A DNA stretch of 46,530 nt from Lachnospiraceae bacterium UBA7143 (lineage in GTDB: Bacteria; Bacillota; Clostridia; Lachnospirales; Lachnospiraceae), in assembly GCA_002491905.1 (NCBI GenBank), contig DKWV01000020.1, positions 1 to 46,530 on the forward strand, given 5' to 3'. Each line of letters opens with the position of its first letter. Within the stretch, counting starts at the first letter, position 1. Positions 8,230-16,536 of the stretch are shown here, piece after piece. The translations under genes and the position numbers were made by a program. Below the pieces are notes generated by a model. That model saw only the letters and a program-made list of their open reading frames with translations. It was not told the DNA's origin and did no database searches.

Positions 8230-9206
8230 CTTGCTGTGAAACGCTCCGGATAGAGCGCCTGCGCCATCTCCTCCACCGCCTTTACGATGTTCTGGTCAGG
8301 CAGGGACGAGGCCATATTGTCGATATAGTATACATCTTCACTCTGAACAGCGGACACGCCCGCCCATCCTTCTCTGCCGAGAATCTCCTCCACAGGCGCA
8401 TCCATATAATTCACATTCGTAAAAATAACATCCGGGTTGGCCGCCACCACGGTCTCCCCCTCCACGGAAAGCCACCCGCTCTGGTCAGCCAGCACATTCC
8501 TGCCTCCCGCCAGCCCGATCAGCTCATGCAGATAGGTGCCGCTTCCGCAGCTGTATAAATAGGGTTCGGGAGAAATCTCAAAGTAGACGCTCTTCCGCTC
8601 TTCCTCCGGGATATCGGAGACGACGTCAGCCACCCTCGCAAGCTCCGCGTCCATCTCAGCCACCACGCGTTCCCCTTCCTCCGGCACACGCAGGGCCGCC
8701 GCCAGAAAACGAATGTCACTGCGCACATCTTCCACACTGTCACTGGTCGGCACGCAGATCACGCACACCCCCGCATCGATCAGAGGCTGATAGGGCGCCT
8801 CCTGATCGTATAAGGAAAGGTTTGACACCAGAAGCATATCCGGCGCAAGGGCAGTCAGCCGCTCCACATCGGGATTTACCGTATCAAAAGTAGGGACATC
8901 CTCAGGCAGTCCCGCAATCCCTGCGCTCTGCATATCGTAACCCACAAGCTTATCCGCCACGCCAAGAGCCACCATCGTCTCACAGATTGAGGGCGCGAGC
9001 GCCACCACGGAATCCACCTGATCAGGAATAACGATGGAAGCGCCGCTGGGATCCGTTGTGGGAAGCGCCGCCGCATCAGATACCGTTCCCGCCGACGTTT
9101 CCCCAGCCGGCACAGTCTTGGTCTGACCGCCGCAGGCTGTCAGGGCAAGCAGCAACATACTCAACAAAACCGCTGTAATCCATATATTTTTCATTTCTCT
9201 TTTCAT
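8226..9206 (-). CDS. Iron-complex/cobalamin-binding lipoprotein (BtuF/FepB type)
   Basis: The 326-residue lipoprotein has a signal peptide with lipobox LTAC near residues 23-26 and a two-lobe periplasmic-binding fold (COG0614 type), with APSICETMVALGVADKLVGYD as the first-lobe signature. It delivers ligand to the FecCD permease. The start ATG 9206 follows GAGGAGGAG; an upstream frame to 9335 has no ribosome site and would hide the signal peptide. No cobalamin riboswitch is visible in the short 5' region, so B12 versus heme/siderophore stays open. First gene of the importer operon. Confidence 0.88.
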   Translation of the reverse strand: MKREMKNIWITAVLLSMLLLALTACGGQTKTVPAGETSAGTVSDAAALPTTDPSGASIVIPDQVDSVVALAPSICETMVALGVADKLVGYDMQSAGIAGLPEDVPTFDTVNPDVERLTALAPDMLLVSNLSLYDQEAPYQPLIDAGVCVICVPTSDSVEDVRSDIRFLAAALRVPEEGERVVAEMDAELARVADVVSDIPEEERKSVYFEISPEPYLYSCGSGTYLHELIGLAGGRNVLADQSGWLSVEGETVVAANPDVIFTNVNYMDAPVEEILGREGWAGVSAVQSEDVYYIDNMASSLPDQNIVKAVEEMAQALYPERFTAR

Positions 9207-9282
9207 CCGCTCCTCCTCATTCTCTATCAGCCTTCCAGCTCTGCTGTCTTGTATATCATCATAAAGCTTATGCGCGAAAGCA

Positions 9283-9311
9283 AGTGTAGCACAGTCAGCC
9301 CCCTTTGTCAA
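9283..9311 (-). promoter_or_regulatory. Promoter of the BtuFCD-type operon
   Basis: On the minus strand, TTGACA (9311-9306) and TACACT (9288-9283) are 17 bp apart. The 5' leader would be about 70 bases, too short for a cobalamin riboswitch. Confidence 0.75.
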
Positions 9312-9339
9312 AACCGTGGCAGCCCCCTCCTCCATTTGG

Positions 9340-9345
9340 TATAAT
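9340..9345 (+). promoter_or_regulatory. Candidate -10 box for the fucosidase gene
   Basis: A perfect TATAAT lies 33 bp before the fucosidase ATG. No good -35 is seen at 16-18 bp, so the promoter may need an activator, such as the neighbouring AraC-type regulator. Confidence 0.4.
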
Positions 9346-9377
9346 CGTAGTAAAAGAAAACACCGGGAGGAAAAATC

Positions 9378-10865
9378 ATGTTTACCATTACCGATAAAAA
9401 AAACTACCTGTCACAGATTGAAACGGAAATCGCGCACGGCCCCTACAGCGACGACTGGGCCTCCCTCACGTCCTTTACCCCGCCGCGATGGTTTACTGCG
9501 GCTAAATTCGGTATTTTTATCCACTGGGGCCTGTACAGTGTACCGGCCTACAGAAACGAGTGGTATTCCCGCAATATGTACATTCAGGGTACGCCGGAAT
9601 ACGAACACCACATCAGAACCTACGGCCCACATAAGGACTTCGGCTACAAGGATTTCATTCCCCTCTTTCAGACGGAAAAATTTGATCCCGATCTCTGGGC
9701 GGAAACCTTTGCCGCAGCCGGTGCGGGATATGTGGTTCCTGTAGCGGAGCACCACGACGGTTTTCAGATGTATGAAAGCGGTCTTTCCCTTTATAATGCC
9801 GCCTGTATGGGCCCGAAGCGGAATATTCTGGGAGAACTGAAAACGGCCTGTGAAAAAAGGGGACTCGTCCTCGGCGCCTCCACCCACCGCGCCGAGCACC
9901 ACTGGTTCATGGGAAACGGCAAGGACTTCGACAGTGACATCAAAGAGCCGCTTTCCTGCGGCGATTTTTACTGGCCCTCGGAGCAGACCCAGCCCGACCA
10001 TCAGGATCTGTTTGCAAAACCCTACCCCAGTCAGGAATTTCTGGAGGACTGGCTGCTGCGCACCTGTGAAATCATCGACCGCTACCGCCCGAATCTCCTC
10101 TATTTCGACTGGTGGATCCAGCATGAAGCCTACAAACCTTATCTGCGCAAAATCGCGGCCTACTACTATAACCGCAGCGCGCAGTGGGGAACGGAACCCG
10201 CCATCTGCTACAAGCACGACGCTATGGCCTTCGGCAGCGGCATTGTGGACGTGGAGCGGGGCAAGTTCGCCAACGCAAAACCCTATCCCTGGCAGACGGA
10301 CACCGCCATTGCCAGAAACTCCTGGTGCCACACCACATCCCTTGACTACAAGAGCAGCCGGGAACTGATCTGTTATCTGGTCGACGTGGTCAGCAAAAAC
10401 GGCAATCTCCTCTTAAACGTGGGACCGAAGGCGGACGGCAGCTTTGCCGGAGAAGATCTGTCCATCCTGCGGGATATCGGTGACTGGCTTGCTGTCAACG
10501 GGGAGGCGGTCTATCATACAAGACCGTGGCGGTATGCCGCGGAAGGCCCCACCGTGGAGACGGAAGGACAGTTCTCCGACGCCTCCGCGCCGTCCTACAC
10601 CGCACAGGACTTCCGCTTCACGGCAGGAAACGGCTGCATTTACGCTGCCTGCCTAAAATGCCCGGAGACAGGGCGCTTTCTGATCCGCTCCCTGTCCGAG
10701 TCCGCGGATCCCGACAAACCGCACTTTCACGGAATCATCCGGGATGTGGAAGCGCTGGGTTTTGACGGGAAACCGATATATTACGCCGACAGGGAGGGAC
10801 TTCATATCACGGCAGAAACCGTGCGCAGCAATTTTCCCGTGGTATTCAAAATATACGTGGAGTAG
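9378..10865 (+). CDS. Alpha-L-fucosidase, glycoside hydrolase family 29
   Basis: The 495-residue enzyme removes terminal L-fucose from glycans. GH29 hallmarks are KFGIFIHWG (about 43-51), the AEHHDGF loop (123-129) and LLYFDWW with the probable nucleophile D244. No signal peptide is present, so it should act in the cytoplasm on imported fucosylated oligosaccharides. It starts behind GGGAGG at 9378. A response regulator gene follows 46 bp later. The LplA/B-type importer on the other strand may supply its substrate; that link is inferred from proximity. Confidence 0.93.
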   Translation: MFTITDKKNYLSQIETEIAHGPYSDDWASLTSFTPPRWFTAAKFGIFIHWGLYSVPAYRNEWYSRNMYIQGTPEYEHHIRTYGPHKDFGYKDFIPLFQTEKFDPDLWAETFAAAGAGYVVPVAEHHDGFQMYESGLSLYNAACMGPKRNILGELKTACEKRGLVLGASTHRAEHHWFMGNGKDFDSDIKEPLSCGDFYWPSEQTQPDHQDLFAKPYPSQEFLEDWLLRTCEIIDRYRPNLLYFDWWIQHEAYKPYLRKIAAYYYNRSAQWGTEPAICYKHDAMAFGSGIVDVERGKFANAKPYPWQTDTAIARNSWCHTTSLDYKSSRELICYLVDVVSKNGNLLLNVGPKADGSFAGEDLSILRDIGDWLAVNGEAVYHTRPWRYAAEGPTVETEGQFSDASAPSYTAQDFRFTAGNGCIYAACLKCPETGRFLIRSLSESADPDKPHFHGIIRDVEALGFDGKPIYYADREGLHITAETVRSNFPVVFKIYVE

Positions 10866-10876
10866 AAGCCCCTTTC

Positions 10877-10905
10877 TTGCGTGAATCCGCTTTTCGTGGT
10901 ATCAT
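10877..10905 (+). promoter_or_regulatory. Promoter placed for a leaderless transcript
   Basis: TTGCGT (10877-10882) and TATCAT (10900-10905) are 17 bp apart. The expected start of transcription is at or within a base or two of the ATG at 10912. Confidence 0.6.
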
Positions 10906-10911
10906 CTTTGT

Positions 10912-12522
10912 ATGGAAACACTGTTTATTGCTGACGACGAAGCGTCAATCAGAGAAGGATTAAAATATATCATAGACTGGGAAGAGCTGGGCTTTTCGCT
11001 GTGCGGGGAAGCCTCTAACGGCAAAGATGCTCTTTCGCGGATTCTTGCGCTCCATCCGGATCTCGTCCTGTTGGATGTCAAGATGCCGGGCATGCACGGC
11101 ACAGAAGTAATCCGTCAGGCACGGGAAAAAGGCTTTCAGGGCAAATGCATCATCTTAAGCGGTTACTCGGATTTCAAGTACGCCCAGGAAGCCATAAAAA
11201 GCGGCGTGCGCTTCTATCTCACCAAGCCCATCGACGAGGATGAGCTGGTGCAGACAGTCACACAGATCCGGGAAGAGCTCTCCGAAGAGCGTCAGCGCTC
11301 CAGCCATTTTGTGCAGTACAAAAACAGGGCGAAAAACGTAGTGCTGCAGGAGCTTCTTCACAACGCACCGGAACAGCCTCTCTCGGAGGAGGACCGCGAA
11401 ATTTTCCGCCTGACGGCAGAAGTTTATCAGGTGGTGGTCTGCGAGGACTTCCGCTCTCCCTCTTCGGCCGCGCCTTACACCTTTGCGGAAATGCTCAAGG
11501 TAACGAACCGGGACAACCTGATCTTCGACCACCTGAACACGGACGGACGGGATGTGGTTCTCCTGAAAGGCATCCACGGCCTGAACAAGCTCGGAGAATT
11601 TCTGGAGCGGCTTGAGCAGGGCGAAGCCCAGGAAGGCAGCCCGATGGATTCCATGTTTTTAGCCTACGGCAGGCCCGTCCGCGCAGTGGAGGATATCCAT
11701 CTGTCCTATGAGGATGCGTCTGCACTGTTGGGCCGCCGCTTTTTCTGCCTGCCCGGACAGCACACCGCCGGGTACGACACCCTGCCTCACGCTGTCGGAC
11801 ACCCGGCTAAAGAGTCCGGCGCCCATACCCCCTTTATATGGGATTCGGATGCCGTTGCCGCCTACGCCGGGCGCCTCGCGGACTATATCGGCGCCTACAA
11901 CCGCCGGATGACCGTGGATACCCTGCAGGAAATCGAATTGGGACTTATGTCGGTCTCCAATGATATCAGTGAAATCCGGCTGCTCCTGATCGACTTATAT
12001 CTGCAGATCAAGGAAAAAATGACACGGAATTATCCTTCTGCCGGGCTTTCTTTCTGGAACAATTCCGAAGCCATTGAGCTTATCCACAGCCGCAGCTATC
12101 TCTATGAGATTGTGCGCTTTTTGTCGGAGCAGTTCGAGGTGGTCATGGATTCTCTGGGCAGTACTTCCAAGGATACCGTTTTAGCCGATGTGCTCTTCTA
12201 TATCGACCATAATTTCCACAGGAACATCAAGCTGGAGGCCATTGCGCCGCTGTTTGGCTACAACAGCGCCTACCTGGGGAAAATATTTACAAAGAGCGTG
12301 GGGGAAAGCTTCAACTCCTATGTAGATCACAAACGCATCGAGCACTCCAAAAAACTCCTGTTGGAAAACCGATTGAAAGTATATGAAATCGCCGAACAGA
12401 CGGGCTATAAGAACGTGGATTACTTCCACAAGAAATTTAAGAAATACGTGGGAATGAGTCCTGCAGAATTCCGCAAGGGACAGGGACTTGATACGGAGCC
12501 TGGAATTTACCCCCCCCCCTAA
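10912..12522 (+). CDS. YesN-type response regulator with AraC DNA-binding domain
   Basis: The 536-residue regulator has a receiver domain at 1-125, with D8-D9, phospho-acceptor D55 (LLDVKMPG), S83 and K105. A long middle region follows, then two AraC helix-turn-helix units at about 425-525 (family signature near GYKNVDYFHKKFKKYVGMSP). It should be phosphorylated by the YesM-type kinase at 16537-18345 and activate sugar-uptake genes. No Shine-Dalgarno sequence precedes the ATG, and the -10 box lies only six bases before it, so the mRNA looks leaderless. The gene ends in a ten-C tract immediately before TAA. Confidence 0.92.
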   Translation: METLFIADDEASIREGLKYIIDWEELGFSLCGEASNGKDALSRILALHPDLVLLDVKMPGMHGTEVIRQAREKGFQGKCIILSGYSDFKYAQEAIKSGVRFYLTKPIDEDELVQTVTQIREELSEERQRSSHFVQYKNRAKNVVLQELLHNAPEQPLSEEDREIFRLTAEVYQVVVCEDFRSPSSAAPYTFAEMLKVTNRDNLIFDHLNTDGRDVVLLKGIHGLNKLGEFLERLEQGEAQEGSPMDSMFLAYGRPVRAVEDIHLSYEDASALLGRRFFCLPGQHTAGYDTLPHAVGHPAKESGAHTPFIWDSDAVAAYAGRLADYIGAYNRRMTVDTLQEIELGLMSVSNDISEIRLLLIDLYLQIKEKMTRNYPSAGLSFWNNSEAIELIHSRSYLYEIVRFLSEQFEVVMDSLGSTSKDTVLADVLFYIDHNFHRNIKLEAIAPLFGYNSAYLGKIFTKSVGESFNSYVDHKRIEHSKKLLLENRLKVYEIAEQTGYKNVDYFHKKFKKYVGMSPAEFRKGQGLDTEPGIYPPP

Positions 12523-12541
12523 AAAATTCGTAGTTTATACC

Positions 12542-12725
12542 AATCGAGTAGGCAGAGTCAAAAAATGCCGCACGGATATACCGCACGGCATTTTTTTATT
12601 CTATATCAGTTTACACGGAGAATGCCGTATTTCAGGCATTCTCCCGCGTGAGACGGAGTTGCGGCGCAACTCCTAGAACTTCTTCGCGAAGCAGCCCTTG
12701 CTGCGAGTGATTAGAAGTTCTTCTC
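12542..12725. repeat. Hairpin-array repeat, copy C
   Basis: It begins with AATCGAGTAGG (12542-12552), is interrupted by the terminator, then has a 9-bp perfect hairpin GAGAATGCC/GGCATTCTC (12618-12643). Further stems follow: GAGTTGC/GCAACTC and AGAACTTCT/AGAAGTTCT with an inner GCAGC/GCTGC. Related to copy D at 18401-18455. Confidence 0.6.
12560..12597. terminator. Bidirectional terminator between convergent genes
   Basis: TGCCG/CGGCA and inner CGG/CCG stems are flanked by six A on one side and seven T on the other. It can end both the response regulator transcript (+) and the binding-protein operon (-). Confidence 0.8.
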
Positions 12726-12731
12726 ACGTTG

Positions 12732-14453
12732 TTATTGTACAATCGCTACCTTCTCGGCAATGATATTCGACATCATCTCTTCCGCATCGCTCATGCCGGT
12801 AGCCTCAAGTTCAGCGATCATCGCATCATAGTTTGCGTCAAACTCTGACTCTGCGCCAGTCACACAGTTAATCAGGGAAGACCATGCAACCTCATCCAGC
12901 TTATCCACGATCTCCGTGAACTCCAGAGGCATAGCGTATGCCCAGAGCGGAGAATAATCCGGTGTCTCAAACTCATCGGGCTGCGGGAACATATCCACAA
13001 TCAGATCAACGCCCCAAGCCTCAACCGCTGCCTTCTCCTCCACATTGTACTCGTTAATTACGGCGTCCTTACTGGTGGTCGTGTAAGTGCTGCCGGTGGG
13101 ATCCAGAATACCGTCGCCGTAAGAGGGGAACGGATAGTTGTGGAAACCTACGCCGGTCTTCTTGGAATAGTCCGCATCCTCCTGGGAGTACTTGATCTCC
13201 TCCTCGGTTCTGTAACGGTGTCCCTCATCATCAATGAAATAGTTCACACCCTCGATACCCCACTTGTTGAGCACCTGACCCTCGTCGGAGCAGAGGAAAT
13301 CAATAAACTTGATAGCCGCTACGGGATCCTTACAAGTCTTGGAGATACCTACACCGGTTCCTGTGGTAAGACCCTGGTACATCAGGGAAGGACACTTCGT
13401 GCTGGCATCCATACAGGTGGGAAGACCCGCATAGGTAAGCTCGTATTTGCCGTCCGCTTTCAGAACCTTCTCACCGTCCTGATAATCCCAGTCTTTATCA
13501 AACAGACATACCACACGGCCGGAAGCAATCTTTGCAATGTAGTCCTCGTGTGTCTGGGTAGCAAACTCGGGATCAAGGATTCCCTCATTGTACATGCGGC
13601 ACAGCCATCTGAAATACTCTCTCTCCTTCTCGGAGCGGAATTTATACATGCCTTTGTTATCAGAGGTAACGATCCACTGTCCGTTGTCCGGCGCGCCGTC
13701 CGCGATAAAGCCTGCCGGGTTGCCCAGTGTAATCAGCCAGTGCCAGTCGGAAGTCGATAAGGAAATACCGATCCTGTCAAGTCCATCATCCGTTGTCGGA
13801 TTTGCCGCAATATAGTCCTTGATCATGGTTTCCAGCTCGTCAAGGGACTGCGGGATCTTATAGTCCTTCGCCTTCAGGGCTACCCACTGAACCTGCAGAT
13901 TGCCCGCATCTTTGAACTTCGTGCCGCCTACCACATAGGCAGACAGCTGATAGATGGACGGATCGTCCGCAGACTGTTTCAGCTTATCAAACTCATCACC
14001 GTAAAGTTTCTTGATATTGGGGCCGTACTGCTCGATCAGGTCAGTCATATCCATCATAGCGTCCGCATCAATCAGGTTGCCCGCGGAACCTTTTGCAAAA
14101 ATAATATCGGGATAGTTCTGCTCCGCAATCATCAGCGCTACCGCCTCAGACTCATCATTGCCGCCTACGGGACGGGTAGTCTTTAATTTCACGCCGGTCT
14201 TTTCCGTAATCACCTCAGCAACGGGATCGGTCCAGGGATCGTCCTGGTTTGCATCCGCATTAAAGAATGTCAGCTCAACCACATCTCCCGACGCGCCGTC
14301 GGAAGCGCCTGCATCGCTGCTTCCCTCATCAGTTGCAGCCGTGCTGCCCGTGTCAGTTGTGGCAGAACCACTGTCTCCGCCGCCACAGCCGGCCAGTGTG
14401 CCGGCAGTCATTGCCACTGTCAGTAACAATGCACAAATCCTCTTTTTTTTCAT
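12732..14453 (-). CDS. LplA-type sugar ABC transporter binding lipoprotein
   Basis: The 573-residue lipoprotein has a signal peptide with lipobox LAGC and lipidated C23. A Ser/Thr/Gly/Asp-rich linker (about 27-56) leads to a large type-1 extracellular solute-binding domain. Length and companion permeases point to the LplA/YtcQ family for oligosaccharides. It would capture a glycan and pass it to the LplB/YtcP permeases encoded upstream. RBS GGGAGAG precedes ATG 14453. No ATPase gene lies nearby; such systems commonly use a shared MsmX-type ATPase. Last gene of the operon. Confidence 0.9.
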   Translation of the reverse strand: MKKKRICALLLTVAMTAGTLAGCGGGDSGSATTDTGSTAATDEGSSDAGASDGASGDVVELTFFNADANQDDPWTDPVAEVITEKTGVKLKTTRPVGGNDESEAVALMIAEQNYPDIIFAKGSAGNLIDADAMMDMTDLIEQYGPNIKKLYGDEFDKLKQSADDPSIYQLSAYVVGGTKFKDAGNLQVQWVALKAKDYKIPQSLDELETMIKDYIAANPTTDDGLDRIGISLSTSDWHWLITLGNPAGFIADGAPDNGQWIVTSDNKGMYKFRSEKEREYFRWLCRMYNEGILDPEFATQTHEDYIAKIASGRVVCLFDKDWDYQDGEKVLKADGKYELTYAGLPTCMDASTKCPSLMYQGLTTGTGVGISKTCKDPVAAIKFIDFLCSDEGQVLNKWGIEGVNYFIDDEGHRYRTEEEIKYSQEDADYSKKTGVGFHNYPFPSYGDGILDPTGSTYTTTSKDAVINEYNVEEKAAVEAWGVDLIVDMFPQPDEFETPDYSPLWAYAMPLEFTEIVDKLDEVAWSSLINCVTGAESEFDANYDAMIAELEATGMSDAEEMMSNIIAEKVAIVQ

Positions 14454-14534
14454 ACTTTCTCTCCCTTCTGTTTCTCACAATGCAATTCTATATTGATATG
14501 ACGGTATCCAGAATGCCGCCATATAAATACCGCA

Positions 14535-15422
14535 TCAATCCTTCACCGCGCCTACCGTCATGCCGCCCACAAAGTACTTCTGCAGGAACGGATATACGAT
14601 AATGATCGGCACTGTCGCCACAATGGTAACTGCCATTCGTATGGACAGCGGGGACACCGCGTTTTTCATCTGCTCCGCCGCATGGGGGTCAATCTTCATC
14701 TGCGCCTTCTCCATAATTTCATACAGCACATACTGCAGGGTCGGCAGCTCTTTGGCATACAGATAAGTATCCATAAAGGAATTCCACTGTCCCACCGCAT
14801 AGAACAGGGCTACCGTCGCCAGCACCGGCTGACACAGGGGCAGCACGATCCTCGCCCAGATCACGAAATCGTTGGCGCCGTCCACTCTGGCTGCCTCCTG
14901 CAATGCTAACGGCAGTCCTTCAATGAAGGAACGCACCAGAATCATGTTGTAAACCCAGATCAGACCCGGAATGATATAGACAATAAAATTATTTCCAAGC
15001 TTCAAATCCCTCATCAGCAGCAGGTATTCCGGAATCAGGCCGCCGCTGACATACATGGTAATAACAAACAGCGTGGTAAACAGCTTATTGAAATAAAAGT
15101 CTTTTCTGCTGAGCACATAGGCCAGCATCGCCGTGCAGATCACGCCCGCGCCCGCACCGATCACAGTTCTTAACACCGACAGGAGAAAGGCGTTGCCCAG
15201 ATTGTTCTCCTTAAAGACATAGACGTAATTGCTCCATGTAAACTGTCTCGGAATGATAAAGTTGATGTTGCGCATCGTGTCAATGGGGTCATTGAGCGAA
15301 ATCGCAAGCACATTCAAAAACGGATATATCGTAATGACTATCAGTAACAGGAATACGGCCAGCAATATGTAATCCAGGATATTATCGCGGCTTTTGATTC
15401 GATTAGACTTCGTATTTGCCAT
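14535..15422 (-). CDS. YtcP/LplC-type sugar ABC permease
   Basis: The 295-residue inner-membrane permease has about six membrane segments. The coupling-loop EAA motif (EAARVDGANDFVIWARIVLP) lies at about 185-204. It pairs with the LplB-type permease 12 bp upstream to form the channel. The C-terminus has the usual YPFLQKYFVGGMTVGAVKD of this subfamily. Normal length. Confidence 0.93.
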   Translation of the reverse strand: MANTKSNRIKSRDNILDYILLAVFLLLIVITIYPFLNVLAISLNDPIDTMRNINFIIPRQFTWSNYVYVFKENNLGNAFLLSVLRTVIGAGAGVICTAMLAYVLSRKDFYFNKLFTTLFVITMYVSGGLIPEYLLLMRDLKLGNNFIVYIIPGLIWVYNMILVRSFIEGLPLALQEAARVDGANDFVIWARIVLPLCQPVLATVALFYAVGQWNSFMDTYLYAKELPTLQYVLYEIMEKAQMKIDPHAAEQMKNAVSPLSIRMAVTIVATVPIIIVYPFLQKYFVGGMTVGAVKD

Positions 15423-15434
15423 GACTTCTCCCTC

Positions 15435-16376
15435 CTATATCAATCTGCTCTCGCCGAGCCACCCTGCAATCTTATTCGCCAGGAAAAGCAGGATAATGCC
15501 GACTAACGACTGGAACATGCCGATTGCGGTACCTAAACCATAGTTGCTGTTGCCGATACCTCTGACATAAGCGAACCAGGAAAGCACCATCGCGTGGTCC
15601 TGTACAATACCGTTACTTAAGAGCATCTGCCGCTCCATTCCTACATTCAGCGCACCGCCGATTCCCATAATCAGAAGTACTACGATCGTGGGCTTGATGC
15701 CCGGAAGGGTAATATGCCAGATCCGCTGGAGCCGGTTGGCGCCGTCCACCTTCGCCGCCTCGTATAAACCCTGATCGATACCCGCCATAGCGGAGAGATA
15801 TACGATCGCGTCCCAGCCGACCTCTTTCCATGTATTGATCAGCACCACCGTCACCCAGAACAGCGGCGAGTTCGTGCTCATCAGCCCCAGCTTCGTGCCG
15901 AACAGCGTATCCAGCATGCCGCCGTCGTTTAAAACCATCTTCGCGATACTGGCGATAACCACCCAGGATACAAAGTGGGGCAGATAGGAAATCGTCTGTG
16001 TAATCTTTTTGAATTTAACAAAACGGATCTCGTTTAACATCAGGGCAAACAGGATTGCCATAATCGTCCCCACCGCAATTCCCAGAATACTGAGCCCAAT
16101 GGTATTGATCATTGTCTGGTTAAACATCCGGTCCCCAAATGCCTTGGTAAAGTTTTCCAGCCCGGCAAAGGGTCTTTCCCATATGTGTTTTGAGAGGTTC
16201 TTTGGCTTCACCTCCTGGAAAGCCATCGTCCATCCCCACAGAGGAATGTACTTGAAAATGATCAGCCAGATGACAAACGGGAGCGACATCAATAACAGAT
16301 ACCGCTGTTTGTACATAAGCTGCATACTGAACTTCTGTTTCACAACCTTCTCTTTTTGCGCTTTTTTCGCACTCAT
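15435..16376 (-). CDS. LplB-type sugar ABC permease
   Basis: The 313-residue permease has about six membrane segments. The N-terminal region reads LLLMSLPFVIWLIIFKYIPLWGW and the EAA loop EAAKVDGANRLQRIWHITLP, both typical of LplB. I start at ATG 16376, preceded by AAGGA and GGAG; the frame stays open to 16448 but lacks a ribosome site there. First gene after the kinase, and likely transcribed from its own promoter (see 16464-16518). Confidence 0.92.
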   Translation of the reverse strand: MSAKKAQKEKVVKQKFSMQLMYKQRYLLLMSLPFVIWLIIFKYIPLWGWTMAFQEVKPKNLSKHIWERPFAGLENFTKAFGDRMFNQTMINTIGLSILGIAVGTIMAILFALMLNEIRFVKFKKITQTISYLPHFVSWVVIASIAKMVLNDGGMLDTLFGTKLGLMSTNSPLFWVTVVLINTWKEVGWDAIVYLSAMAGIDQGLYEAAKVDGANRLQRIWHITLPGIKPTIVVLLIMGIGGALNVGMERQMLLSNGIVQDHAMVLSWFAYVRGIGNSNYGLGTAIGMFQSLVGIILLFLANKIAGWLGESRLI

Positions 16377-16415
16377 GCTCCGCCGTCCTTTCATCACACA
16401 TTTCAGGGAAAAGAA

Positions 16416-16463
16416 AAATGCACCAGAGGAAACATGCCTTCCGCTCATTTCCCTGATGCATTT
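16416..16463 (-). terminator. Leader hairpin with T-run before lplB-type gene
   Basis: The arms AAATGCATCAGGGAAA and TTTCCTCTGGTGCATTT form a stem of about 16 bp with one mismatch. On the minus strand it is followed by five T and more T. It lies between the kinase stop and the permease start. It may end kinase read-through or act as an attenuator at the very 5' end of the transporter mRNA. Confidence 0.55.
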
Positions 16464-16518
16464 ATTATAAAAAAAGAAAGAATCTAAAAATACCGGAAAG
16501 AATAGATAAAAAATACCG
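16464..16518 (-). promoter_or_regulatory. Activator-type promoter with paired direct repeats
   Basis: A perfect TATAAT (16469-16464, minus strand) has no -35 match. Instead CGGTATTTTT occurs twice (16495-16486 and 16518-16509), 23 bp apart, with the near copy over the -35 position. That is how AraC-type activators commonly bind. The YesN-type regulator at 10912 is the natural candidate. Confidence 0.5.
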
Positions 16519-16536
16519 TCATTTTTTTATCTTCTT

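Noticed and set aside
9207..9377. Possible cobalamin riboswitch before the BtuF-type gene
   Set aside because: The leader from the strong promoter is only about 70 bases and shows no riboswitch-like structure.
9411..10331. A 306-codon minus-strand frame opposite the fucosidase
   Set aside because: Opposite a clear GH29 gene; no ribosome site or recognisable domain.
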